This document shows, piece after piece, positions 49,510-60,832 of a stretch of 64,000 nucleotides of DNA. The stretch lies in contig NC_045148.1 of NCBI RefSeq assembly GCF_008831285.2, forward strand, positions 7,321,001 through 7,385,000, in the 5' to 3' direction. The first letter of the stretch is position 1. Every line of letters starts with the position of its first letter. This DNA comes from Nymphaea colorata. Taxonomy: Eukaryota > Streptophyta > Magnoliopsida > Nymphaeales > Nymphaeaceae. The notes beneath the pieces are model-generated. The model ran no database searches, was not told the DNA's origin, and saw only the letters and a list, made by a program, of their open reading frames with translations. The translations under genes and the position numbers were made by a program.

Positions 49510-51362
49510 AAGTGCACTTTTTATAATTATCTAAGCTTAAATGTGATGTTAAGAGTGATTTGACCATAAACATGTATTAAGTTAGTCACTTTTTTTCATT
49601 GTAACAATGCATTTATAATAACCCAAAAATAAATGACTTATATAACATCAAAATTTTGGTAGTGAAAATCAAACTTTTATAAAATAACTTGTATTAGAAC
49701 ATGATTTTTATTAAATTAATGTTTATGAACACATTAATTAAAATGTTCACATCTTATTTAAAATATTGTTAAAACAAATTTAAGATTTCTGATTTTTGTC
49801 TCCTACTTAAGTGGTATATATATATATATATATAAACGTCCTACATTTAGTTTTCTATGAAAAAATTACGTTTACATGCAATAAAACTTTATAATCGGAA
49901 AAGTTTGGATCAAAACGGTTTTTAAAATCTTCATAAAAAACATTTTTATATGAGCAAAGAAAAAAGAGACATGTTTAGATTGGCTTTGCCGTTTTCGAAC
50001 ATAATGATCAGATGTTTACACAGATTTTTTTTTTATCGTAAGTAGGTAGCTTTTCAAGTGTTTCTCAGTATGGGGATCAAATTCGTATTCTTAATCTTTT
50101 TGTCTATAAGGATTAGAAACCATAAAAATATGTTAGCTTTGCCAATTCCGGCTCCAAAAATGCACATTTCTAGTTTTAGAACCATGCAAACCAAATAAAA
50201 ATGTTGGATTTAGAGCGGATCATTATCGTCTAGCATACGTGCCCCAAGCAAGCAATAGACATCCACAAATGACAGACAGCTTCTCTTCCTGAGGAGAAAA
50301 TAAGCAAATAAAGGAAGGGAAGATTTATCATTGCCTCACTAAATAAGTGAACTTTTGATTAGATAATGATTTACTATATTATTTATATGTTATCTTATTT
50401 TTTGGTGAACAGGCAAGCAGTCCTGTTTTTGGTGTCTCTTTGTGATATACTTGTATGTTTGTGTTCGGCTTTGTACAAAAAGTTGATGTTATGGGGATTT
50501 GAAACAGAAATCAAAGGACAGAGCTAAGAACTTTTTTTATCACATGAACGAAATTATAGTTTCAAAACATTAGTAAGAGCCGAAATAAAAATTATCAATT
50601 TTTTTTTATACATGTTAAATTAACTATTTTAAAATTTACATATAAATTTGAAGGCGGCCCCACACACCACGCTAGTCAGCAACCGCTGCCAGCTATGCAT
50701 GTCAGTGATGTTTGTGAGTACGTATGATACTCTCATAAATCATGCAACACAATTTCACCTTCCACCTTCATTACTCAGGCCAAAATGCATGCCGGATTTG
50801 GGTGACGGCTGACGTCGGCGCTCCGATCTCTAGCTACTCCCTCTTCTTATACATCTTCCGCAGTAAAAGCAAAGAGAGACTGTAATAATCAAATAAAGCA
50901 TTGGAGTAATACTTCTCTTCGTCTTCTTTCAAGACGTAGATACTTACTTTGTGGCCCTTCATTTTACCAGATCGAATTATGTGCGCAGGAGTATACACAC
51001 AAACATGAAAAAAAGAAAGAGGGTTGAAGTATTTTAGAAATTTTTTGTAAAAAAAAATATATATATACATTTTAAACTTTTAACTTTTTTCATAACCTCT
51101 TTTTTGTCGTCTATGGTGCATGAATTTTTATGTCTTTCTCAAAACAAAATTGAAAATGAAAAAAAAAGTAAAAAAATAGCAAAAAACATTTTTTTTATAA
51201 ATTACCAAAATATTTTTTCCTGTTTTAATAATAGACGCACGCAACTTTCTCTACAATAAAGTTACAGGCCATGTTCGCGACTTACCTTCCTACAAAAGGT
51301 GTGACGGTGCCCATCTTTCCAGACTACCCACGTAAATGATGGCGGTCCCTGCGCAACGATCG

Positions 51363-51373
51363 AATTTAATAAA
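51363..51373 (+). promoter_or_regulatory. TATA-like motif of O-methyltransferase 1
   Basis: 'aatttaataaa' lies about 48-58 bases before the ATG. Unit 2 lacks the end of this motif ('aatttaatagtcacc' at 55008), a six-base difference. An ACGT core in 'cccacgtaaat' precedes it in both copies (51328 and 54971). Assignment as a core promoter is tentative; another candidate, 'tacaataaag', is at about 51252. Confidence 0.3.
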
Positions 51374-51420
51374 GAGTCACCAAGAGTCAGAGGAAGAGAA
51401 GAGAAGAGAAGGGGAGAGAG

Positions 51421-52553
51421 ATGGAAGAGGAGTGGCTGGTTCAGGGTCAGGCTCTGATATGGGAGCACATCTTGGCCTTCGCCACCTCAATGGCGCTCAA
51501 ATGCGTCGTCGAGCTCGGCATCGCCGACATCATCGAGCAGAACCGCGGCCCCATGACTCTGCACCAGATGGTTGCCCAGCTGCCGACGCCCTCGCCGGAC
51601 CTCCACTGCCTCCGGCGCATCATGAGAGTCCTCGTCCACAAACGCGTTTTCGCGCAGCACCAGCCCACCGGCAACAGCGGCGAGCCCACTTTCGGCCTGA
51701 CTCCGGCCTCCAGGTGGTTGGTCAAGGGCGGGGAGCTCACCCTGGCGCCCATGGTCCTCATGTACACCCACCTCTCCTTCATGGCTTCATGGCATTGCTT
51801 CAGCAGGTGCGTGATGGAGGGCGGCGTGGCCTTTGAGAAGGCCCATGCTGGCGTCGATCTCTGGGGGTATTGTTCCCGTGACCCGGGATTCGGCAAGTTA
51901 TTCAACTCCGCCATGGCCTGCAACACCAAGCTCGTGACCAAGGCGATCATAAAGGAATACAAGGACGGCTTCCGGCAAGTCAGCTCGCTTGTAGACGTCG
52001 GCGGCGGGGTCGGAACTGCAATCGGCGGGATCGTCAAGGCGTATCCACACATCACGGGGATCAACCTGGACCTCCCCCATGTTGTGGAAACTGCACCAGA
52101 CTATGAGGGCGTCACCCATGTGGGTGGTGACATGTTCGCTGAGATTCCCAAGGCCGATGCCGTCTTCATGAAGGTTAGTAATGAGCAGGGTAGCTTTAAT
52201 TGGTGATTGATGTGATCATTTAGCATAATTGACTGTTCTGCTAATGCACGTAGTGGATTTTGCATGACTGGGATGATGAGAACTGCTTGAAGATACTGAA
52301 GCAATGCCGGAAAGCGATTCCAGAGGAGACGGGCAAACTGGTAATCGTGGACGCCGTGTTGCAGCCCAACGAAGAAGGGGCGTGGGCCGATACGCGGATG
52401 ATCTTCGACCTGGCGATGATGGCGCACACATCCGGTGGAAGGGAGAGGACGGAGATGGAATGGAAGAATCTGCTGGAGGAAGGAGGGTTCAATCGCTACA
52501 ACATCATCTCCCTCCCTTCCCTTCCATCGCTCATAGAGGCATTTCCCAACTGA
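51421..52553 (+). CDS. Plant type I O-methyltransferase, copy 1
   Basis: Two exons (51421-52173 and 52254-52553) joined over an 80-base intron give 350 residues, the usual length. An N-terminal dimerisation domain ('GQALIWEHILAFATSMALKC', 9-28) contains the winged-helix segment 'CVVELGIADIIEQ'. The SAM-binding fold follows with 'LVDVGGGVGT' (190-199), 'GINLDLPHVV' (213-222) and 'HVGGDMF' (233-239). The catalytic block 'WILHDWDDENC' (252-262) holds the proposed general base H255, and 'GGRERTEMEW' and 'LLEEGGF' follow. This is the caffeate/flavonoid/phenolic small-molecule OMT family: SAM-dependent methylation of a hydroxyl in the cytosol. The substrate cannot be read from sequence. The exons are GC-rich, unlike the surrounding DNA. 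It pairs with a second copy 3.6 kb downstream, same strand, about 93% identical protein; the intron sequence is identical between copies. No defect is visible. Confidence 0.95.
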
Positions 52554-52878
52554 AGCAAAGAATATTGAAGCAGCTGGTAGCTCCATAGATGGAGTTGAAG
52601 AAGTTGCCCAAGTAGGATGGCTCCAAAGCTCCTGTGGTTGTAGTGACGTAGGTTTGATCAAATAAGTTAGTTGCCGTCCGGTTAAATCTTAGTTCCCGGC
52701 CGTGCTCAGCAAGCTCCTTTAATTTATGTTCTATGCAACTCTTCTCGTGCTAAGACTTAGAATGATATTGTTGTGCAACATTTAGTTAAAGTATGCAGGA
52801 AGGTTGCTCCGTATGGCAGTTTAAAAAGGCACAGTCTTTTAAGATTGCAACAATAGAGGCTCTAATAATTGAATTGGG

Positions 52879-53086
52879 GCAAAGGCCTCATCCTTCTAAA
52901 TGACATTTGGATCTAGTTTGGACTCGTAATCCTGCTTCGGGATTCATGTCATGAGTCAAATTCATGATTTGAATTTAAATATTCTTTAGATTCGAAATTG
53001 GCTTTGAAATTGTAATTTTTCACAATTCTTTTGTAAAATTTTGACATGACTTCAATTTTGATGTGAAAAAATTTAAGGTGTTAACA
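52879..53086. other. Unique spacer between the two duplication units
   Basis: AT-rich DNA with repeated 'ttgatttgaa'-like strings that has no counterpart in unit 1 or unit 2. Nothing coding. Confidence 0.5.
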
Positions 53087-53411
53087 AATGCACTTTTTGT
53101 ACTTATCTAAGCTTAAATGTGATGTTAAGAGTGATTTGATGATAAACATGTATTAGGTTAGTCACTTTTTTACCATTACAATGCATTTATAATAATCCAA
53201 AAATAAATGACTTCTATAACATCAAAATTTTGATAGTAGAAAAAACAAACTTTGTGTAAAAATAACTTGAATTAGAACATGATTTATATTAAATTAACGT
53301 TTATGAACACATTAATTAAGATGTTCACATTTTAATTAAAATATTGTCAAAACAAATTTAAGATTTCTCATTTTTGTCTACTACCTATGTGGTATGGTAT
53401 TTACCCCCCCT

Positions 53412-53446
53412 CCCCAACACACACACACACCCACACACACACACAC

Positions 53447-53503
<57 letters not shown>
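53412..53503. repeat. (AC)n and (AT)n microsatellite
   Basis: An (AC) run followed by about 24 TA units. The corresponding site in unit 1 carries only about 11 TA units (49813-49834), so this tract expanded after the duplication or shrank in the other copy. Confidence 0.9.
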
Positions 53504-53504
<1 letters not shown>

Positions 53505-55055
53505 CAAAAAAATGTCATACATTTAGTTTTTTTATGAAAAAGTTACGATTACATGTAATAAAACTTTATAATCGAAAAGGTTTGGATCAAAACGGTTTTT
53601 AAAATGTTCACAAAATACATTTTTACATGAGCAAAGAAAAAAACGACATGTTTAGATCGGCTTTGCGGTTTTCGAACATAATGATCAGATAGATGTCTGC
53701 CGCTAGTCATGGTAAGCAGGTAGCTTTTCAAGTGTTTCTCAGTATGGGGATCAAATTCCTATTCTTAATCTGTTTGTCTATATGCATCAGAAACTATAAA
53801 AATATGTTAGCTTTGCTAATTCCGGCTTCAAAATTGCACATTTCTAGTTTTAGAACCATGCAAACCAAATAAAAATGTTGGATTTAGAACGGATCAATAT
53901 CGTGTAGCATACGTTGCCCAAGCAAGCAATAGACATCCACAAATGACAGACAGCTCCTCTTTTTGAGGAGAAAATAAGCAAATAAAGGAAGCTAAAGTTC
54001 ATCATTGCGTCTCTAAATATGTGAACTTTTGATTAGACAATGATTTATTATATTATTTATATGTTATCTTACTTTTTGATGAACAGGCAAGCAGGCCTGT
54101 TTTTGGTGTCCCTTTGTGATATACTTGTATTTCAGTGCTTAGCTTTGTAGCACAAAATGTTGCAGACATCTAAGGCTTAGATGAACTAGAATTTTTTTTT
54201 TATCACATGAACAGAACTATAGTTTCAAAACTTTAGTAAGAGACGAACTAAAAATTATCAATTTTTTTTATATATGTTAATAACTTTTTTAAAATTTACA
54301 TATAAATTTCAAGGCGGCCCCACACACAGACACTAGTCAGCAACCGCTACCAGCTATCAGTTTGTGAGTATGGTACTCTCATAAATCATGCAACACAATT
54401 TCTAGCTGCTCCTTCTTCTTATTCACAGTAAAAGCAAACAGAGATGTAATAATCAAATACAGCATTGGAGTAGTACTTCTCTTCGTCTTCTTTCAAGACA
54501 TTGCGCACTTGGTGGGTCTCACAATACTTTCTTACTTACGTACTTTGCCGTGCTTCATTTTACCAGATCGAATTATGTGCGCAGGGGTATACACACAACA
54601 AACATGAATAAAAGGAGAGTTGAAGTATTTTAGAATTTTTTTGTGAAAAAAATATATACATTTTAAACTTTTAATTTTTTTCATAACCGCTTTTTGTCCT
54701 CTAAAAATACTCCTTTTTAAACATTTCAAGAGCATTTTGGTCATTATAGCGAACCTGGTTATATGGTGCATATATGGTGCATGAATTTTTATGTTTTTCT
54801 CAAAACAAAATTGAAACTGAAAAAAAAAAAGTAAAAAGATAGTAATTTTTTTTTTATAAATTACCAAAATATTTTTTCCTGTTTTAATAATAGATGCACG
54901 CAACTTTCTCTACAATACAGTTACAGGCCATATTCGTGAGTTACCTTACGGTGCCTACTTTTCTAGACCACCCACGTAAATAATGGCGGTACCAACACAG
55001 CGATCGAATTTAATAGTCACCAAGAGTCAGAGGAAGAGAAGAGAAGGGGAGAGAG

Positions 55056-56188
55056 ATGGAAGAGGAGTGGCTGGTTCAGGGTCAGGCTCTGATATGGGAG
55101 CACATCTTGGCCTTCGCCACCTCAATGGCGCTCAAATGCGTCGTCGAGCTCGGCATCGCCGACATCATCGAGCAGAACGGCGGCCCCATGACTCTGCACC
55201 AGATGGCTAACCAGCTGCCGACGCCCTCGCCGGACCTCCACTGCCTCCGGCGCATCATGAGAGTCCTCGTCCACAAACGCGTCTTCGCGCAGCACCAGCC
55301 CACCGGCAACAGCGGCGAGCCCACTTTCGGCCTGACTGCAGCCTCCAGGTGGTTGGTCAAGGACGGGGAGCTCACCCTGGCGCCCATGGTCCTCATGCAT
55401 AGCCACCTCACCTTCTTGGTTCCATGGCATTGCTTCAGCAGGTGCGTGATGGAGGGCGGCGTGGCCTTTGAGAAGGCCCATGCTGGCGTCAATCTCTGGG
55501 GGTATTGTTCCCGTGACCCTGGATTTGGCAAGTTATTCAACTCCGCCATGGCCTGCAACACCAAGCTCGTGACCAAGGCGATTATAGACGAATACGAGGA
55601 CGGGTTCCGGCAACTCAGCTCGCTTGTAGACGTCGGCGGCGGGGTCGGAACTGCAGTCGGCGCGATCGTCAAGGCGTATCCACACATCACGGGGATCAAC
55701 CTGGACCTCCTCCATGTTGTGGAAACTGCACCAGACTATGAGGGCGTCACCCATGTGGGTGGTGACATGTTCGCTGAGATTCCCAAGGCCGATGCCGTCT
55801 TCATGAAGGTTAGTAATGAGCAGGGTAGCTTTAATTGGTGATTGATGTGATCATTTAGCATAATTGACTGTTCTGCTAATGCACGTAGTGGATTTTGCAT
55901 GACTGGGATGATGAGAACTGCTTGAAGATACTGAAGCAATGCCGGAAAGCGATTCCAGAGGAGACGGGCAAACTGATAATCGTGGACGCCGTGTTGCAGC
56001 CCAGCGAAGAAGAGGCGTGGGCCGATACGCGGATTCTCTCCGACTTGGCGATGATGGCGCACACATCCGGTGGAAGGGAGAGGACGGAGATGGAATGGAA
56101 GAATCTGCTGGAGGAAGGAGGGTTCAATCGCTACAACATCATCTCCCTCCGTTCCCTTCCATCGCTCATAGAAGCGTTTCCCAACTGA
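55056..56188 (+). CDS. Plant type I O-methyltransferase, copy 2
   Basis: Exons 55056-55808 and 55889-56188 give 350 residues, aligned without gaps to copy 1. All catalytic and SAM-binding blocks are kept ('LVDVGGGVGT', 'HVGGDMF', 'WILHDWDDENC'). I count about 25 amino-acid differences. Six fall together at residues 115-123 (Y115H, T116S, S119T, M121L, A122V, S123P, copy 1 to copy 2) and three at 300-302 (M300I, I301L, F302S); the rest are scattered (for example R42G, V51A, A52N, K178D, K181E, P219L, P339R). F302 lies next to a conserved hydrophobic stretch before 'DLAMMAH', so its loss may matter. Residues 115-123 are near the substrate side of the N-terminal domain in this family (inference from fold, not measured). 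The gene is on the same strand as copy 1; its start codon context is the same. Confidence 0.95.
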
Positions 56189-56499
56189 GGCAAAGAATAT
56201 TGAACCAGCTGGTAGCTCCATGGATGGAGTTGAAGAAGTTGCCCAAGTAGGATGGCGGCTCCAAAGCTCTTGTGATTGTAGTGAAATGGGTTTGATAAAA
56301 TAAGTTAGTTGCCGTCCGGTTAAATCTTAGTTCCTGGCCGTGCTTAGTATCGGTTCAGGCGCCTTTAATTTATGTTCTGTGCAACTCTTCTCGTGTTAAG
56401 ACTTAGAATGATATCGTTGTTAAAAATTTGAATACGGTATGCATGAAAGCTGCACTGTCTTTTAAGATTGACACAACAGAGGCTCTAATAATTGAATTC

Positions 56500-56845
56500 G
56501 AGGTGCGTTAGAAGGAATATTACATCCTAATTGACATTAAAGGCCCCACCCTTCTTTCCTATGCACACTCCGTGCACCAAAAACTTGTGCACATGGTATG
56601 CAATCAACAAAACCCGCTCGACGCCTTCCCCCTGCGCTCGACACCCCTACCCCCCGCCCCCCCCGACACCTTTCTCATTTCCTCCCATCACCCGCGCCTG
56701 CAGCTCCTCCTCGCTCTGTCGCCTTCTCACTCTGTCGCCTTCTCACTGTCGCACAAGAGGCCGCACCCACCGTCGCCGCTCCGCCGTTGCCGCACTGACC
56801 GTCGCCGCTCCGCTCTTCTGCCGGTGATCTTTCCCCCTTTCTCTC
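56500..56845. other. CG-rich stretch before the PPR pseudogene
   Basis: C-rich, low-complexity DNA ('ctaccccccgccccccccg', repeated 'gtcgccttctcactctg' and 'gccgctccg'). Open frames in this region are products of composition. It could be the leader or promoter region of the former PPR gene. Confidence 0.45.
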
Positions 56846-58106
56846 TTGCTCTCTGATGCCCTCGTCTTCTCCCAAATCAGTGCCCTAATCACCGGAAAAT
56901 TTCTCCCACCTGTCATCCTCCAAAAATGCGCCACTATGAAGCAGCTCAAGCAAATTCACGCCCACTTTATCACTGCCGGCCTCCTCGACAGCAACGTCTT
57001 CCTCCTTGGCCGCCTATTCCCCTTCTGCGCGGACACAGATTCTGATGATCTGCACTACGCGCACCTTGTGTTCACCCAAAATTCGAAGTCCCGATTTCTT
57101 CTTCAATACCATTATCAGGGGATATTCAACCAGTCCCACTCCCACTAAATCCATTCAATTCGACACTCACCTTCTCCGGTCTCGTCAAGCCCCCGATCTC
57201 TACACTTTTCCGTTTGTTCTGAAGGCGTGCACACAATTGTCGGACGTCTGGCAGGGAGAAACGATTCATGGGCAGGTGATAAAATTTGGATTTAGCTCAT
57301 ATGTGTACGTGGGGATTTCCTTGATTCATATGTATGGGTTCTGCGGGCGCGTCGAAACTGCTGGCCAACTGTTTGATGGAATCTCTGAACGAGATGTTGT
57401 GTCCTGGAACTCAATGTTGTGCAGCAGGGATCTTCGGACGCCTTGAATATCTTTTCTCAAATGCAAGCTGATAAGGTTATGCCCCATGAATCCACTTTGG
57501 TGAGTGTGCTCTCGGCTTGTGCCCATGTGGGCGCTCTCGAAGAGGGCAAGTGGGTTCATGCTTTTGTTGGATCTAACGGTATGAAACTGAGCGTCATACT
57601 TGGTACCGCACTTATAGATATGTATTCCAAGTGTGGCTGCGTAGATCTTGCTTTGAAAATCTTTCATGAATGAGAAGAACCTGTTGGCATGGACCACTAT
57701 GATCAAAGGGCTAGCAATGCATGGGCGCGGGAATGAAGCGGTCAATTTGTTTACTGATATGTTGGCACTGGACATTGAACCTGATGATATTGCCTTTATT
57801 GGAGCGCTCTGTGCCTGCACTCATGCAGGGTTGGTAGACGAAGGTCGCCAGTATTTTGAAATGATGAGTACAGTGTATAATGTTAGCCCCAAAATTGAGC
57901 ACTACGGATGCATGGTTGATCTCCTTGCACGAGTTGGGCAGCTTGATGAAGCAAGGGAGATGGTTGAAACGATGCCAATGTGTCCTTATAGTCTTATCTG
58001 GGGCTCTCTGTTGGCTGGTTGTAAATTTCACGGGAATGTGGAGCTCGCAGAGTATGTAACCAAGCATTTGATGTATTTTCCTCCATATACAAATGGGGCT
58101 GGATAG
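56846..58106 (+). pseudogene. Broken PLS-type PPR protein gene
   Basis: The family is clear from 'CATMKQLKQIHAHFITAG', 'PDFFFNTIIRGYS', 'DLYTFPFVLKACTQL', 'LIHMYGFCGRVETAGQLFD', 'RDVVSWNSML', 'STLVSVLSACAHVGALEEGK', 'LIDMYSKCGCVDLALKIF', 'LAWTTMIKGLAMHGRGNEA' and 'HYGCMVDLLARVGQLDEA', all in order. Frame changes are needed near 57100, 57415 and 57670. At the 57415 junction one or more repeats seem to be missing, since 'WNSML' is followed almost directly by the 'DALNIFSQMQ' block. The C-terminus stops after 'LAEYVTKHLMYFPPY', before any E or DYW motif. Intact relatives bind and edit organelle RNA; this copy cannot encode one. The first ATG (56936) sits inside the first conserved block, so the amino-terminal targeting peptide is also absent or degraded. 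Confidence 0.9.
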
Positions 58107-58235
58107 ATTGCTTGTATGAAAGGGCTGCAAACAACATTGATGGCGTGTATTTTTCCAATGTACAACGACTTTGATGGCGTCTGTTTAAGTGACTTCAAAA
58201 CTCATCTTATACAAAACTCGTTTTTACGCATTGCT
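58107..58235. other. 3' flank of the PPR pseudogene
   Basis: No conserved PPR, E or DYW sequence could be followed beyond 58106. Nothing else is recognised. Confidence 0.4.
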
Positions 58236-58437
58236 AGGTTAAATTCTTCATTGTGCATCAAACATGGTTAAATTCTTCATTGTGCATCAAACAAGGTTAA
58301 AATTACCAGGTTAAATTCTTCATGTGCATCAAACATGACCTCAAATCGGAAGCGAGTTAAATTTCATCCTGAAATTTTTTCCAGAAAAATTTACCACGTT
58401 AAATTCTTCCCTGTGCATCAAACGCACTCTTAGGGAC
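58236..58437 (+). repeat. Interspersed 28-29-bp repeats, four copies
   Basis: The string 'ggttaaattcttcattgtg' plus 'catcaaaca' occurs at about 58237, 58266 and 58309 (one T missing), and a variant 'cgttaaattcttccctgtg' at 58397. Spacing is irregular: 29 bases, then 43, then about 88. They are plain plant repeats, not a CRISPR array. Confidence 0.8.
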
Positions 58438-59424
58438 CTTTTAAGCAAGAGTCATTCAAGCAACAGCCACTTCAATTTCTTTCAATTTTTACCAAACACA
58501 AAGTGCTTGACCAAGAGTTGATATGCACACCAAATTTCGTGCACCTGCACGGCGTACATAACCAGTTTCAACCAGAAGCCCTAGAACAGCAAGAAGGCTG
58601 ATGGTGTTTCTCTAATGACAAGAATGAGTCTCTTTTTTTGAAGTAAGTTCTATTGTTTTGGTATAGGAGTGTCAAGTTCTATCCTACAGTAAGGGAAGAT
58701 GTTAATGGAGCAGGACCTAGTAAGCTTGGTTTGACAAAATTGCATCCACTCTAACTGGAAGTAATTTCCCTCAAGCTACCGTCAACATAGGTTGGTAACC
58801 GTTTGAAATAAATGTAAATAATCGAGTTAGACAACTATTGCTGATTGAATGTGTGATTGTGTTTGTTTGTTCTTATGATTTTCTCTTGTCATGATTCAAG
58901 TTCCACTGTTTTGGAATTTTGGTTTATGGGTTGGAACTTTTTCTAGTCATGCTGGCGTGTGTAACACCTGATAGTAAGCTCAGTAATGACTCATTCCAAT
59001 TCTGCAGGTGTAATTGGACAAGTGGCACAGGGAGAATCAACTATATTGTTAAATCGATGATATGATTCCCAAAAAGCCAATTTTTTTTTTCTGTCCCCCT
59101 TCCTTAGCATGACTTTTATGCTTAAGTCATTAATATTTTACTTGTAATTTTCTACTTAGGAAGTTTATCAAAAGGATAATTGATTTGTTGGTTGATAGAG
59201 GTTTGGATTTTGGAAAGGTTGTTATGTCTATTTCTCCAATTCAAAAGAGTATCGTGTTTGAAACTGTTACATGTTTGCTAATATTGGAATTGCCTTGCTC
59301 TAAACTGTTCTCTTGAAGAGCGTAATATCACGATTAGGTTAGGGTATGTTAATGCCAATTGTAATTCTTAATTCTAACCACTTAGACTGCTTGGGCATCA
59401 ATTATGATTGTATGATGTAACTTA
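58438..59424. other. Intergenic, nothing recognised
   Basis: AT-rich sequence without supported genes or clear repeats. Confidence 0.4.
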
Positions 59425-59770
59425 AGCAATGTTGTAAAAAGCGTATGGTAAGCCGTATCGGTTTGACTTTAAAATACGTTGTATCGTAAAATATCGTAAC
59501 TGTATTGTATTTTTTTTTAAATAATCAGAAAAAATATAAGAAATTCTCAAAAAATAATAAAAAATTAATAGAAAATACCTTATCGTAATTATATTGTACG
59601 TATCGTAACCGTACCGTAGCCGTATCGTACGTATCGTAACTGTATCACACGATACAGTGCCTGTATCGTAACTGTACGATACATGTGGTGTATCATATCA
59701 TATTTTTTGAAACGCGACGATACGTATCGTACTATACGGTCCCATATCATACGATACGTACAACACTGAA
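59425..59770. mobile_element. Foldback element rich in CGTATCG
   Basis: The segment begins 'gcaatgttgtaaaaagcg' and ends 'cgatacgtacaacactg', which are imperfect inverted repeats. The interior repeats 'cgtatcgtaac' and its reverse complement ('acgatac', 'gatacg') many times, so it can fold on itself. No coding sequence. It looks like a non-autonomous element; the family cannot be assigned and no target duplication was identified. Confidence 0.55.
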
Positions 59771-60832
59771 CTTAGGTGTATTTGCTTTAATGAAAAAAGA
59801 AATGATTGCCGACGGATGGACAACCATTTGAGCCCAGTGTTGGTAACCATAGTTCTCTATTTCGATATTTTCGGCCATATGTGATATCAGTTTGCATGAA
59901 CTTTATATTTTTTTTCATGACTAAATAAGTTACAAATACTTGCCTCAGTGGTGCAACTCCTTCAGGAGAATATGTTAAGATGCCCACCTTGTTCCCTTTT
60001 GAGAGTTATTTTATCTGCATATTTTGAGGGTCATGATGTTGTTGCGGCTGCAATGCTTAATGGGCAGCCATCATGGATAGCATTGCTTCTAATTGAAAGC
60101 AATGAAAGCTGTCCTTAGCCTCAAACTTCAGAGAACCTTGCCGCTGTTGAATTACGAGACTCAGCATATTATCATTCTACAAAAGAAAATTGATCTTGTT
60201 CAAGACAGTGCTTCCATGAACTAGTATGACGTAATTTAGAAATGTATTTGGATTAATGGTCTGATAGCTTAGATTTCACATTTCAAGTAAAAAAGCATTG
60301 TGCTTTTTTTTTTTTAAGAAAAAATAAATTATTGAAAGAACCAGTGATCCTTCTATTTGCAGAGAGCAGTTACAGATGGAGCAACTGGTCGGAAATTGAT
60401 GAAATGAAAGGAGGGAATAAAGGTGGAAGCATTCCAAGGGAATGTCTCCTTTCAATCATGGAGTTGTTTTGAAGCGATAGTTTTTCTGGGGAGAACTATT
60501 TCAAAGGTCTTTAGTGTACCTTATTTGCAATGTCAACTTAATAAAGTTGGAGAAACATTCCATTGATTGAGTCAAACTTGGTTTTACTTTGATTTATGGA
60601 AAAATGAGCTTCACCCTTGACATGGAGATTAGTTACCGTCAATAAATTATGGCAGCAGTATTCAACCATCATGTTCAAGTGGGAGGGTTGTTTCATTTTT
60701 TATGGAATTATATAGCGGCGAGTAAAATCTCCGCTATATGGGTTTGACCTTGGCCAGAGTCTTCCACTGGTAGAGATTTGTTAGTGATTAACCACTGTTG
60801 GATTTTTTCTTTTTTGCCAATGGTAACTTTCC
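59771..60832. other. Intergenic, nothing recognised
   Basis: No supported gene. Several short frames exist but match nothing known to me. Confidence 0.4.

Larger units (their letters stand above)
49510..52878 (+). repeat. Direct duplication unit 1 (O-methyltransferase)
   Basis: Similarity to unit 2 starts at 'gcactttttataattatc' here and at 'gcactttttgtacttatc' near 53087. It runs through the upstream region, the whole gene and the 3' flank to 'gaggctctaataattgaatt'. Offset is 3577 bases at the left end, 3635 at the start codons and about 3621 at the right end, so only small indels have built up in the flanks. The 5' flanks are diverged by scattered substitutions and the coding exons less so. 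Confidence 0.9.
53087..56499 (+). repeat. Direct duplication unit 2 (O-methyltransferase)
   Basis: Second copy of the 49510-52878 segment. It differs from unit 1 mainly upstream of the gene, where an AC tract and a long (AT)n tract (53412-53503) replace a short (TA)n at about 49813-49834, and where the strings 'gatggcgg' and 'cgatcgaattt' have small deletions. The 3' flank ends at 'gaggctctaataattgaatt' (56478-56497) as in unit 1. Confidence 0.9.

Noticed and set aside
51447-52064. 205-codon frame antisense to the first O-methyltransferase exon (and its twin at 55082-55699)
   Set aside because: It is a shadow of the GC-rich methyltransferase reading frame and has no independent support.
58236-58437. 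CRISPR-like array of short repeats
   Set aside because: The spacing is irregular, the repeats vary, two copies are adjacent without spacer, and the DNA is from a plant nucleus.
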